64,000 bases of DNA from CALZJC01 sp963781065. Its GTDB lineage: Bacteria > Acidobacteriota > Thermoanaerobaculia > Multivoradales > JAHEKO01. Below the pieces are notes generated by a model. That model did no database searches, was not told the origin of the DNA, and saw only the letters and a program-made list of their open reading frames with translations. The translations under genes were made by a program, and so were the position numbers. Below, one piece after another: positions 1-10,752 of this stretch. Within the stretch, counting starts at the first letter, position 1, and every line of letters starts with the position of its first letter. The stretch is from positions 1 to 64,000 of the forward strand of contig CAWAET010000004.1 in the NCBI GenBank assembly GCA_963781065.1, given 5' to 3'.

Positions 1-119
1 AGGTCACGGCCGCTGAGCTGGTGGCGCGGGCCCGAGCGGCTGCCGGGATGACCGAGGCGGAAGCCCTCGAGCTGGCCGTGCGCGAGACCCGGGCGGACCG
101 AGCCGAGCGCGCCCGATGA
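1..119 (+). CDS. C-terminal end of a small antitoxin (partial)
   Basis: The reading frame is open from the window edge and reads about 38 residues, with an amphipathic Glu/Arg/Ala-rich helix, to a TGA at 117-119. That stop overlaps the ATG of the PIN toxin at 116 (ATGA). This is the usual arrangement of an antitoxin upstream of a PIN-family toxin. The fold cannot be judged because the N-terminus lies outside the window. Partner assignment is inference from position and overlap. Confidence 0.5.
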   Translation, partial: VTAAELVARARAAAGMTEAEALELAVRETRADRAERAR

Positions 120-544
120 TCCGGCGCGCCGTCGTCATCGACACCAACGTCGTCGTCGCGGCGCATCTCACCTCCCGGCCGGAAGCGCCCACCGCCCGGA
201 TTCTCGACGCGATGCTCGCGGCGAGGCTCCCGTTTTCTCGGTGTCGGTGGAACTCCTGGCCGAGTACCGCAGAATCCTCTTGCGGCAGTCCGATTCGCAA
301 GAAACACGGACTGGACGCCGACAAGATCGACAAGATACTGACCGAGATCGCGCTCAACGGAATCGTCGTGGAGACGACGCCCACAAGCGCCTCTCCGCCA
401 GACCCCGGCGATCAGCACCTGTGGGATCTTCTGGCCGCGCGGCCGGGAGCCGTCTTGGTGACCGGTGACGCCGAGCTGATCCGGAGCCCACCGGACGGCG
501 CCTCGGTCCTCTCGCCGCTGCGCGCCAGCGGCTTCCTCGAGGCG

Positions 545-558
<14 letters not shown>
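116..558 (+). CDS. PIN-domain toxin of a toxin-antitoxin pair (frameshifted)
   Basis: The N-terminus reads MIRRAVVIDTNVVVAA, a classic PIN start with the first catalytic Asp in the VIDTN motif. The middle (SVELLAEYRRIL, from about 241) is in another frame. The original frame resumes near 295 with GDQHLWDLLAARPGAVLVTGD, which holds the D-x-x-L and V-T-G-D acidic motifs, and then the typical tail SPLRASGFLEAL. Two single-base shifts (about 237 and 295) therefore split a protein of about 145 residues. PIN toxins are Mg2+-dependent RNases neutralised by the adjacent antitoxin. The exact stop is unclear; the end given is approximate, and the gene converges on glmS. An indel error is likelier than decay because glmS next door shows the same damage. 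Confidence 0.7.
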
Positions 559-2430
<1,872 letters not shown>

Positions 2431-2436
2431 GAGTCG

Positions 2437-3882
2437 CTACTCCTCTTTCTCTTCGCCGGGATTCGCTTCAGCGCGCTTCTTCCGGCTCGGGCCGCGGAGG
2501 GTATGCCAGTCGGGAATGGTGCGCTGGCGGGAGCGCTCCACCGCCAGCGCCCCGGCCGGGACGTCGCCGGTGACCATCGAGCCGGCGCCGGTGACCGCCC
2601 GGTCGCCCACCTCGACCGGCGCCACCAGCATGGTGTCGCTGCCGATGAAGGCGCCCTCGCCGATCGTCGTGCGGTGCTTGGTCGGCGCCGTCGTAGTTGC
2701 AGGTGATCGTCCCGGCGCCGATGTTGGTGCCGGCGCCGATGTCGGCGTCGCCCAGGTAGGCGAGGTGGCCGGCCTTGACACCGGGGCCGAGACGGGAGTT
2801 CTTGACCTCGACGAAGTTGCCCACCCGGGCGCCGGCCTCGAGCCGGGCGCCGGGACGCAGCCGGGCGTAGGGGCCGACCCGGCAGCCGTCGGCGACCTCG
2901 GCGCCGTCGAGCACCGAGTAGGGCGCCACCTCGACGCCGTCGCCGAGGCGCGAGTCGCGGATCCAGGCGCCCTGGTGCAGCCGGCAGCCGCTGCCCACCC
3001 GGGTGGCGCCGCCCAGCCAGACGTCGGCGTGGAGCACGGTGTCGGCGCCCACCTCGACCTCGGGCTCGACGCTGATGCGGCCCGGGTCGAGCAGGGTGAC
3101 GCCGGCCAGCTGCAGCTCGCCGCCACGGCGGTCGAGCAGCGCCCGGTGGGCCGTCGCCAGGTCTTCCTGGCTGTTGATCCCCAGCGCCTCGTCGGGGTCC
3201 TCGAGCACGACGGCGGCCACGGAGTGCTCGGCCGCGGCCTGGTTGAGCGCCTCGGTCAGGTAGTACTCGCCCTTGACCGGGTCGGGCTCGAGCCGCGCCA
3301 GGTAGGTGAAGACGGCCGGCGCCGGCAGCAGGTAGAGGCCGACGTTGATGGTGTCGAGGGCGAGCTGGTCGGCACTGGCGTTGGCCGCCTCGACGATGCT
3401 CCGCAGCCGGCCGCCCTCGACCACCGCCCGCCCCAGCGAGCCCGGCCGGTCGAGCCGCGCCACCGCCAGCGACCCCCAACCGTCCGCGGCCGCGGCCACG
3501 ACGCCCCGCAGGGCGGCCGGGCGGAGCAGCGGCACGTCGCCCGACAGCACCAGCAGCCGGGCCGGGCCGTCGAGGTGGCGCTCCACCTGCGCCAGGGCGT
3601 GGCCGGTGCCGCGCTGCTCGCGCTGCTCGACCCAGGTGATCTCCTCGCCGGCGAACGCCTCGCGCACCTCTTCGGCGCCGTGGCCCACGACCACCAGCAG
3701 GCGCGAGCAGCCGGCCGCGCGGGCGGTGGCGAGGACCCGCGCCAGCATCGGCCGGCCGGCCACCTCGTGCATCACCTTGGGCCGCCGCGAGCGCAGTCGG
3801 GTGCCCTTGCCCGCAGCCAGGATCACCGCCACCAGCGGCGGCAGGTCCCCGGCGAGCGAGGTGATGCGGGGGGCTCGGCCAT
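2437..3882 (-). CDS. glmU: Bifunctional UDP-GlcNAc pyrophosphorylase / glucosamine-1-P acetyltransferase
   Basis: GlmU acetylates glucosamine-1-phosphate and couples it to UTP to form UDP-GlcNAc. The N-terminal nucleotidyltransferase shows LAAGKGTRLRS followed by PKVMHEVAGRPML. The C-terminal half is a left-handed beta-helix of hexapeptide repeats, with the acetyltransferase segment around NIGAGTITCNYDG. A one-base shift near 2690 moves the last 85 residues (GEGAFIGSDTMLVAPV and on) to another frame ending at 2437. The ATG at 3882 is one base out of frame across a run of six C; otherwise a GTG at 3832 in front of AVILAAGKG is the start. Length (about 480 residues) is normal. It lies directly upstream of glmS, so the two act in one pathway. 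Confidence 0.88.
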
Positions 3883-3962
3883 GGGGGCTATTCTGACGCG
3901 TTCTGACGGCACGGTACCGGCCGATTGGCATGGGCCGGCCGGGCCGGGGCGCCCGAGCCGGA

Positions 3963-4480
3963 TCAGTCGGCCGGGGCGAACATCCTGGCGTGCTCGGGGT
4001 CCTCCCGCAGCTCGGCGAAGTCGGCGTCGTGGTACGCCAGCACCCGGTTCCTCGGGTTGAGCTGGATCGCGATCTCGAGCAGCTTGGCCGCCTTGTCGAG
4101 GTCGCCGCTGGCGGCGTAGATCGACGCCGCCAGATGGGCGAAGCGCTCGTCCTTGCCCTGCCGCCCGCCGCGGCTGCAGATCTCGAGCGCGGCCTCGACG
4201 TTGCCCCGATTGCGCTCGTAGACCGCCTCGAGGTACGGGTCCGGCTCGGCATCTCCGCCAGCCGATCCCGCGCCACCGCCAGGTAGCGGCGCGCCCGGTT
4301 GGCCACGTCGCTGTGGGCGGCGACCGCCACGGCCTGGGTCAGATGCTTTTCGGCCTGGGCGTACTTCTTGGCATAGAGGGCCCTCAGGCCCTTCTCGAGG
4401 CCATCGATTCCCGGATCCGGCTCGTCGACCGCCGGCTTGGAGTCGGTTACGACATTGGCTTTCTTGCTTTGTTTCACCAT
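3963..4480 (-). CDS. TPR-repeat protein
   Basis: About 172 residues. The N-terminus MVKQSKKANVVTDSKP is followed by GLRALYAKKYAQAEKHL and, after a one-base shift near 4250, LAASIYAASGDLDKAAKLLE and IQLNPRNRVLAYHDADFAELRED, ending at a TGA (3963-3965). These are TPR helices (the G-x-x-x-x-A and NPRN patterns), so the protein is probably a scaffold binding other proteins. There is no signal peptide, so it is probably cytoplasmic. It sits between mglA and glmU on the same strand; a role with MglA is possible but is only inference from position. Confidence 0.68.
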
Positions 4481-4504
4481 CTTGAATTCCCTGGAGTTTT
4501 ACGC

Positions 4505-5090
4505 CTACCGCCGGCGCAGCTCGATGAGGATCTGCTTGGCGACGGCCTTGAGGGTGTCGAAGACGCCGGTGCCCTGCGTCGCCACGGCCTCGAAGGTCGG
4601 CTCGCGCTTGAAGTTGAGCATCCGGTACATCTCGTCCGGCGGCATGGCGTTGGGCAGGTCGCGCTTGTTGAACTGCAGCACGTAGGGGACGGTGTCGAGG
4701 TCGAAGCCGTGCTCCTCGAGGTTGTCTCGGAGGTTCTGGATCGACTCGATGTTGGCGTCCATCCGCTCCCCTGGGAGTCGGCGACGAAGACGACGCCGTC
4801 GACGCCCTTGAGGATCAGCTTGCGGGTGGCGTCGTAGAAGACCTGGCCCGGCACCGTGTAGAGGTGGAAGCGGGTCGTGAAGCCGCGGATCGTGCCCAGC
4901 TCGAGCGGCAGGAAGTCGAAGAACAGCGTGCGGTCGGTCTCGGTGGCCAGCGAGATCAGCTTGCCCTTCGCGCTCCGGGCGCGGTCTTGTCGTAGATGTA
5001 CTGGAGGTTCGTCGTCTTGCCGCCCAGGCCCGGGCCGTAGTAGACGATCTTGCAGTTGATCTCCCGGGCGGCGTAGTTGATGAACGTCAT
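4505..5090 (-). CDS. mglA: MglA-type small Ras-like GTPase
   Basis: MglA proteins are Ras-like GTPases that set cell polarity and motility, switched off by the GAP MglB. The start at 5090 reads MTFINYAAREINCKIVYYG, leading into the P-loop GPGLGGKTTNLQYIYDKT. Then come the switch region (LELGTIRGFTTRFHLYTVPGQVF, written here across the frame), DGVVFVADSQ, the guanine-specificity motif FNKRDLP and a C-terminal helix ending ELRRR. Two one-base shifts (about 4980 and 4770) break an otherwise full-length (195-residue) protein. The mglB partner lies immediately upstream with a 19-nt gap. The shifts are most likely assembly indels. Confidence 0.9.
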
Positions 5091-5109
5091 CTCGATTGCC
5101 GAGCCGGGC

Positions 5110-5593
5110 TCACTCGCTGAACAGCGCGTCGATGTCGTCGTCGGTGATCTCGGCGAACGGGGCTCGGCTCGCCGCTGCCGGCGAAGCCGCGCTGGCTCCG
5201 GTCTCGGCCATCGTCCTCGAAGACCCGGTCCAGCTCGGCGCTGGCCCGCTTGACCCGCAGCCGGACCAGCCCCAGCGACGAGCGCTCGTCGAAGATGACC
5301 AGCAGGATCGCTCGCTTGGCGACGATCGAGATGTGGATGTTGTCGCGCTCGCCCTCGTGGAAGAGGATCGAGAACTCGCGCTCGCCGATCAGCTTGGCCA
5401 GCCCGTCGGTGGCGGCGACGTTGCCGGCGGTCAGCGAGGCCAGCGAGGTCGTGTCGAAGTTCTCGATCTCGCCGGCGGCGGCGATCTGCTGGCCGTTCTT
5501 GTCGATCAGGAAGACGACCTTGGCGTTGGCGTCCCGCCGCAGACGCCTCAGTGCCTCTTCCAGGCCGCGGTATTCCTCTTCGTAGACGTCCAT
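5110..5593 (-). CDS. mglB: MglB-type Roadblock/LC7 protein, GAP partner of MglA
   Basis: Starts MDVYEEEYRGLEEALRRL at 5593. A Roadblock/LC7 fold follows: DANAKVVFLIDKNGQQIAAAG, then LASLTAGNVAATDGLAKLIG, then FSILFHEGERDNIHISIV and RAILLVIFDERSSLGLVRLR. After a one-base shift near 5175 the C-terminus reads FAEITDDDIDALFSE and stops at 5110. MglB dimers bind MglA-GTP and stimulate hydrolysis. Gene order mglB-mglA matches the known pairs. About 160 residues, as usual for the family. Upstream possible GTG starts exist in the open frame, but the ATG fits the family N-terminus. Confidence 0.88.
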
Positions 5594-5800
5594 CGCCTTA
5601 TCCTCGACGGCCCGGCCTTGCGACCGTCTGCCTACCGTCCTCCTACCCTCATCCGGGTCGACCAGATCGGGCCAAGGCCGTCGCGGCCGGGTAAAGGTAT
5701 CACAGCAAGGACGCTGCCAGCACCTCTCCCCCCCGGCCAAGGCCTTTGAGCGGCAAAGAGTTGGAGATCCGTCAAAAAAACGGAGTGCCGCCAGTGGGAG

Positions 5801-6180
5801 CTAACCGAATTGGCCCGACCGGTCGTCCTCGGCGTACGCCACGAGATCGTCCCGCCGCAACAGCCGGATCAGCTGCCCGACCCGCTCTTCGACCGGCTCG
5901 ACCTCGTCGCCGAGCTCGCGGCGCATCGCCGCGGCCATCTCGCCAACCCGGCGCCGGCCGTCCATCAGCCGCCAGGCGACACTGCCGGGGCGATCCAGGC
6001 GGATGCGGCGGACGGCCATCACGTAGCGCAGCCACTCCAGCCAGTGCCGCGGGCCGCGCGGCCGGCGGCCGCGGCCGCTCGAGCACCATGATGCCGTCCT
6101 CGCGCTCGCTCCACTCGGCCAGACGCCGCGGCGTCAGATCGAGCAGGTTGACCCCCTCGAGGGGGTCTCGTCTGGGCCAC
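5801..6180 (-). CDS. PqqD-like protein
   Basis: About 125 residues. The N-terminal part reads GVNLLDLTPRRLAEWSE and IMVLERPRP. A one-base shift near 6060-6075 leads to MMAVRRIRLDRPGSVAWRLM and DGRRRVGEMAAAMRRELG, ending with VGQLIRLLRRDDLVAYAEDD. The L-D-x-x-G-S/x-x-W-x-x-x-D-G pattern and the helix-turn-helix-like tail are typical of PqqD folds, which bind leader peptides in peptide modification. No pqqA- or radical-SAM-type partner is nearby. The start is uncertain: a GTG at 6180 becomes in-frame if one C is removed from a C5 run. It lies 16 nt downstream of the OPT transporter, so probably the same transcript. Confidence 0.6.
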
Positions 6181-6196
6181 GCGGCTCGCTCGCCGC

Positions 6197-8176
6197 CTAC
6201 TCGGTCCGCGCCGAGTCGCGCTGACGCATCCACTTCATCGGGTAGTGGACCAGCAGGTAGATGAGCACCGGGTAGATCAGCAGGCTGAGCCAGAATCTCG
6301 GCGTGATGCCGCCGGCGATCTTCTGGTGCAGCTCCATCAGGCCGGTGAACTTCTCGCCGGCCAGCACCAGGAAGGCCAGCAACACGGCCATCAGCGACTC
6401 GCCGGCGATGAAGCCCGACGAGACCAGGATGCCCGCGTTCTCGGCCTGGGTCGCCTCTTCCTCGCTGGCCTTGGCGCGCTTGAGCTTGGTGTCGAGCATC
6501 CAGCGGATCAGGCCGCCGACGAAGATCGCGGCGGTGGAGTCGAACGGCAGGTACATGCCGACGGCGATCAGCATCGGCGAGGGCGAGCCGATCAGGATCA
6601 GCCCGATCGCCAGGAACATGCCGACGATCACCAGCGGCCAGGCCATCTCGCCGCCGACGATGCCGTTGGCCATCAGCGCCATGAGGCCGGCCTGCGGCGC
6701 CGGCAGCGCCGCCGAGCCGATGCCGTAGACCTTGTCGAGCGCCATCAGCGGCCAGGCCAGCACGAAGGCGGCGAAGAAGACGCCGATCAGCTCGCCGACC
6801 TCCATCCGCCACGGCGTGCCGCCGAGCAGGTGGCCGACCTTGAGGTCCTGCATCATGTCGCCGGCGATGCCGGCGGCGCAGCAGACGACGCCGGCCACCG
6901 CCAGCACCGCGGCGACGCCGTGGACGTCGGTCAGCCCCATGATCACCATCAGCACCGCCGAGATCAGCAGGGCGCTCAGGGTCAGGCCCGAGATCGGGTT
7001 GTTGGAGCTGCCGATCAGGGCCACCAGGTAGCCCGCCACGGCGGCGAACAGGAAGCCGAGGATGACCATCACGACGGTCAGGACCACGGCGCCGAAGAGG
7101 TTCTGGGCGAAGTGGTAGTAGAGAAAGAAGGTGGCGACCGCCATCACCCCGATGGCGGCGAAGACCTTCTTGAAGTCGAGATCGATCTCGGTCCGGTTGG
7201 CGCCGCCGCCGTCCTTGAGGCCGATGTTCTTGATGCCCTTCTTGATGCCGTCGATGAGCGAGTTGCGCAGCGTGTAGAGGGTGTAGAAGGCGGCGACGAT
7301 CATCGTCCCGACCGCCAGCGGCCGCACCTGCTTCGACCAGATCTCGGTGGCCAGGTTGATCAGCGACGCCTCGTCGGTCATGCCCGCCGACAGCGACGGG
7401 TTCAAGAACAGGCCCAGCGGCACCAGCAGCAGCCAGCCCATCACGGCGCCGGCGAACAGCACCGCCGAGACCCGCATGCCGACGATGAAGCCGACCCCCA
7501 TCAGCGCCGGCGAGGCGGCCGGAGTGGCCAGCAGCATGCCGCCGGCGTACTTCAGCTTTTGCCCCACCATCTCGATGTTGGACTGGCCGAACTGGAAGAG
7601 CCGGGTGGCCTCCTGCTGGACGAACTGGATGCCGTTCGAGTTCTTGAACAGCTCCCACAGGCCGGCCAGACCCATGGACCAGAAGACCATCGAAGCACCC
7701 GATTGGCCGCCCTGGCCCGCCTTGACGATCTCGGCGGCGGCGACGCTCTCGGGGAACGGCAGGTCGGCTTCGACGACCAGGGTCCGTCGCAGGATGATGA
7801 CGAACAGCACGCCCAGCACGCCGCCGATGAGCATGATGAAGGTGGCTTCCCAGTAGCGCAGCTCGTCCCAGGCGCCGCTGATCACGAACGCCGGGATGGT
7901 GAAGATGGCGCCGGCGACCAGCGCCTCACCGACCGAGGCGGTCGTACGGGCGATGTTCTCTTCGAGGATGGTGCCCTTGAAACCGCGCAGGGCGGCCATG
8001 GCGACAACCGCCGCCGGGAAGGTGGCGGCCACGGTCAGCCCGGCCTTCATGCCCAGGTAGGCGTTGGCGGCGCCCAGCACGACGGCCATGATGGAGCCCA
8101 GAACCACGGCCTTGACGGTCAGCTCGGCCAGGTCTTGCGACGCCGGGACAAACGGCTTGAACGGCTTCTTTTCCAT
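6197..8176 (-). CDS. OPT-family oligopeptide transporter
   Basis: 659 residues with about 14-16 hydrophobic membrane segments. The N-terminus MEKKPFKPFVPASQDLAE leads into LTVKAVVLGSIMAVVLGAAN and YLGMKAGLTVAATFPAAVVA, the hallmark first repeat of the OPT (oligopeptide transporter, YSL-like) family. A later conserved block reads FPESVAAAEIVKAGQGG. Members import peptides or metal chelates by proton coupling; the substrate here cannot be told. The ATG at 8176 has a good ribosome-binding sequence (GGAGGAACC) upstream. The gene is divergent from the alanine symporter across a 398-nt gap and is followed by the PqqD-like gene. Confidence 0.9.
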   Translation of the reverse strand: MEKKPFKPFVPASQDLAELTVKAVVLGSIMAVVLGAANAYLGMKAGLTVAATFPAAVVAMAALRGFKGTILEENIARTTASVGEALVAGAIFTIPAFVISGAWDELRYWEATFIMLIGGVLGVLFVIILRRTLVVEADLPFPESVAAAEIVKAGQGGQSGASMVFWSMGLAGLWELFKNSNGIQFVQQEATRLFQFGQSNIEMVGQKLKYAGGMLLATPAASPALMGVGFIVGMRVSAVLFAGAVMGWLLLVPLGLFLNPSLSAGMTDEASLINLATEIWSKQVRPLAVGTMIVAAFYTLYTLRNSLIDGIKKGIKNIGLKDGGGANRTEIDLDFKKVFAAIGVMAVATFFLYYHFAQNLFGAVVLTVVMVILGFLFAAVAGYLVALIGSSNNPISGLTLSALLISAVLMVIMGLTDVHGVAAVLAVAGVVCCAAGIAGDMMQDLKVGHLLGGTPWRMEVGELIGVFFAAFVLAWPLMALDKVYGIGSAALPAPQAGLMALMANGIVGGEMAWPLVIVGMFLAIGLILIGSPSPMLIAVGMYLPFDSTAAIFVGGLIRWMLDTKLKRAKASEEEATQAENAGILVSSGFIAGESLMAVLLAFLVLAGEKFTGLMELHQKIAGGITPRFWLSLLIYPVLIYLLVHYPMKWMRQRDSARTE

Positions 8177-8574
8177 GGTTCCTCCGGTTCACGGTCCGCG
8201 CGACCGAAGCCACGCACGGGTGATACCTGACTGCCGCGGTACTCGGGCCCGCTGGCTCGCGGGCGGGGCGAAAACTTCGCCGCATTGTAGCCGCCGCCTC
8301 GTTAAAGGGTCAACGCGAGCAGCCCGCCTCTCGACCACTCGTGTGCCTCGACCGCCGGAGAAGCCATCAGCCGGAGCGCAAAGCCGCTGAGATGTTGCGG
8401 AGTGACGCCTCAGGCGACCGCCCCACATCGTCTCTCGAAAACCCCCTCCACACCCCAAGCCACGCGAGTCCCGACCTCTCCCAACCACCGCGCGGGCGAC
8501 AGCGCCACGGAGCAACAGCTCAGCGGCTTGGAGCGGCCGCCAGGCACAGCGCAAACAAAGTAGTCTCGGCCCCC
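8177..8574. other. Divergent intergenic region
   Basis: No gene is supported here. The frame of the downstream symporter stays open back to about 8341, but that extension has no membrane or family character and the family start is at 8575. The region separates two divergent transporter genes and must hold both promoters. I could not identify convincing -35/-10 pairs, and I see no tRNA or repeat. Confidence 0.4.
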
Positions 8575-9903
8575 ATGTCCTCCTGGGTGCAAGCGCTCAG
8601 CAACTGGCTGTGGGGCCCGCCCATGCTGATCCTGGTGCTCGGCACCGGCGGCTACCTGCTCATCCGGCTGCGGGCGATCCAGTTCCGGCTGTTCGGCCGC
8701 GCCGTCCGCGACCTGCTGCACAAGGACGCCGCGGCCGAGGAGGGCGACATCTCGCCCTTCGCCGCCCTGATGACCGCGGTCGGCGGCATCGTCGGCAACG
8801 GCAACCTGGCCGGGGTGGCGACGGCGATCACCGCCGGCGGCCCCGGGGCGCTGTTCTGGATGTGGGTCAGCGGTGTCGTGGGGATGGGGACGATGTACGC
8901 CGAATCGGTCCTCGGGGTGCGCTACCGCCGGCGCGGCAAGGACGGCTTGTGGGTCGGCGGGCCGATGTACTACCTGCGCGACCGGCTGGGCTGGCCCAAG
9001 GTGGCGGCGTTCTTCGCCTTCGGGCTGGCGGCCAAGACGATGCTGGCTACCACCACCGTGCAGAGCAATTCGATCGCCTCGGTGGCGGCGAGCGAGCTCG
9101 GCTGGCGGCCGCTGGTGACCTGCGCCGTGGTGGCCGCCGCCACCGCCGCGTCGGTGGTCGGCGGGGTGCGGTCGATCGCCAGGGTGTCGCAGGTGCTGGC
9201 GCCGGTCATGGGGCTGCTCTACCTGGGCGCCGCCGCGGTGGTGCTGGTCCACTTCCGCCACCAGCTCGTGCCGGCGCTCGAGCTGGTCCTCACCCACGCC
9301 TTCTCGCCGGTGGCCGCCACCGGCGGCTTTCTCGGCGCCGGGGTGCGCGAGGCCTTCCGCTTCGGGGTGGCGCGCGGCGTCTACTCGAACGAGGCCGGCA
9401 CCGGCTCGGTGCCCATCGCCCACGCCTCGGCCCGCACCGCCGACCCGGCGCGGCAGGGCCGGGTGGCGATGCTGGGCGTCTTTCTCGACACCCTGGTGGT
9501 CTCCTCGGCCACCGGGCTGGTGCTGCTGGCCAGCGGCGCCTGGACCTCGGGGCTGGACTCGACCGCGCTGACCGCCGCCGCCTTCACTCGCGGGCTGGGC
9601 GGCGGCGGCGGCACCATCGTGCTGGTCACCTCGCTCCTGTTCGGCATCTCCACCCTGGTCAGCTGGGCCTTCTACGGCGAGCAGAGCGCCGTCTATCTTT
9701 TCGGCGTCGGCGCCCGCAAGCCCTACCGGCTGCTCTACTGCCTGGCGATCCTGGGCGGCTCGGCCGGCGGCGCCCGGGCGATCTGGGCCTGGGGCGATCT
9801 GCTCAACGGGGTGATGGCGATCCCCAACCTGATCGCCCTGGTGGTCCTGGCGGGCGAGCTGGCCAGGCGGAGTGTCCGACAAAGCGAGCACCGCTCGACC
9901 TGA
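8575..9903 (+). CDS. AGCS-family sodium:alanine symporter
   Basis: 443 residues, the normal size for AGCS (AlsT/DagA) carriers, which couple Na+ entry to uptake of alanine or glycine. Family signatures are GGIVGNGNLAGVATAITAGG (substrate-binding loop, around residue 70-90), GPGALFWMW, VWVGGPMYYL-type (here LWVGGPMYYLRDRLG), GVYSNEAGTGSVPIAHASA, and SWAFYGEQSAVYLFG. About 10-11 membrane helices. The ATG at 8575 (MSSWVQALSNWLWGPPMLIL) matches the family start; the open frame upstream is ignored. The gene stands alone on the plus strand and ends 17 nt before the convergent outer-membrane protein gene. Confidence 0.9.
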   Translation: MSSWVQALSNWLWGPPMLILVLGTGGYLLIRLRAIQFRLFGRAVRDLLHKDAAAEEGDISPFAALMTAVGGIVGNGNLAGVATAITAGGPGALFWMWVSGVVGMGTMYAESVLGVRYRRRGKDGLWVGGPMYYLRDRLGWPKVAAFFAFGLAAKTMLATTTVQSNSIASVAASELGWRPLVTCAVVAAATAASVVGGVRSIARVSQVLAPVMGLLYLGAAAVVLVHFRHQLVPALELVLTHAFSPVAATGGFLGAGVREAFRFGVARGVYSNEAGTGSVPIAHASARTADPARQGRVAMLGVFLDTLVVSSATGLVLLASGAWTSGLDSTALTAAAFTRGLGGGGGTIVLVTSLLFGISTLVSWAFYGEQSAVYLFGVGARKPYRLLYCLAILGGSAGGARAIWAWGDLLNGVMAIPNLIALVVLAGELARRSVRQSEHRST

Positions 9904-9920
9904 GAGGGATACACCTCGCC

Positions 9921-10556
9921 CTAGAAACGGAAGGTCAGCCCGGCCGTCGCCTCGGTCTGCCCGAGGCTGCCGCCCACCGCCGGCGGAAGATCGATGTGGT
10001 AGTAGCGGCCCTCCAGGCGCAGCCCGAAGCGCGAAGTCAACGGCAGCTTGACGCCGCCGGCGATGCTGCCCGAGAAGACCTCTTCGTCGAGCGGCTGGAC
10101 CACGATCCCGGGGAGCAGTGGCGGCCGGTAGGCGAGGGCCGACGTCTCCCAGCGGGTCACGCCCAGTCCGACGGCGACGAACGGGGTCCAGCGTTCACGC
10201 TCCCAGTAGCGCTGGACGCCGATCTGGGTGGTGGTGGACTCGTAGCTCTCCCGCGGCAGCAGGGTGCCGGGGAAGGCGACGTGGCCGTCCTGACGGTTGA
10301 GCAGGGCCTCGAACATCCAGCCGCGGGCGATCGGCACGTCCAGGATCAGCCCCAGGGCCGTGTTGTCGCCGGCCCGGCCCGCAGCCGGGGCGCAGGGGGT
10401 GGTGACGCACAAGATGAGCCGGGTGTAGTCCTCGGTCAGGAGCTCGGCCTCGCCCCACCGGTAGCCCCCGGTGAGCGTCAGCTCCACGCCGGCGCCGGCC
10501 GCGGCCGGGGCCAGGGTCAGGGTCAGAAGAACGAGCGCGATCAACAGACGGCGCAT
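9921..10556 (-). CDS. Small outer-membrane beta-barrel protein
   Basis: 211 residues. It starts with a signal peptide (MRRLLIALVLLTLTLAPAAA, cleavage near AGA-GV). Alternating hydrophobic strands follow: VELTLTGGYRWGEAELL, ALGLILDVPIARGWMFEALL, TTTQIGVQRYWERERWTPFV, SIAGGVKLPLTSRFGLRLEG. It ends in TAGLTFRF, a C-terminal Phe as in outer-membrane barrels recognised by BAM. Eight strands is the likely count, like OmpW/opacity-type proteins. Cys residues in LILCVTTPCAP may form a loop disulphide. No function can be assigned beyond an outer-membrane location. Confidence 0.75.
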   Translation of the reverse strand: MRRLLIALVLLTLTLAPAAAGAGVELTLTGGYRWGEAELLTEDYTRLILCVTTPCAPAAGRAGDNTALGLILDVPIARGWMFEALLNRQDGHVAFPGTLLPRESYESTTTQIGVQRYWERERWTPFVAVGLGVTRWETSALAYRPPLLPGIVVQPLDEEVFSGSIAGGVKLPLTSRFGLRLEGRYYHIDLPPAVGGSLGQTEATAGLTFRF

Positions 10557-10752
10557 GGCACTTTCACCTCTGGAAGAGACCACGCGATGTGCGGGGTCTC
10601 GCCTGGCAATGAAAGCAATCGCCGTACCACGGGCAACACAGGAACAGAGCCGGAGCTCCTCCTCCGGCACCTCGTCGACAGGGCAGCCGACTGAATCATG
10701 GCTCCCGCCCTGCGGATAGAATGAAAGCTCAATGACGGGAGGGAATGACCCC

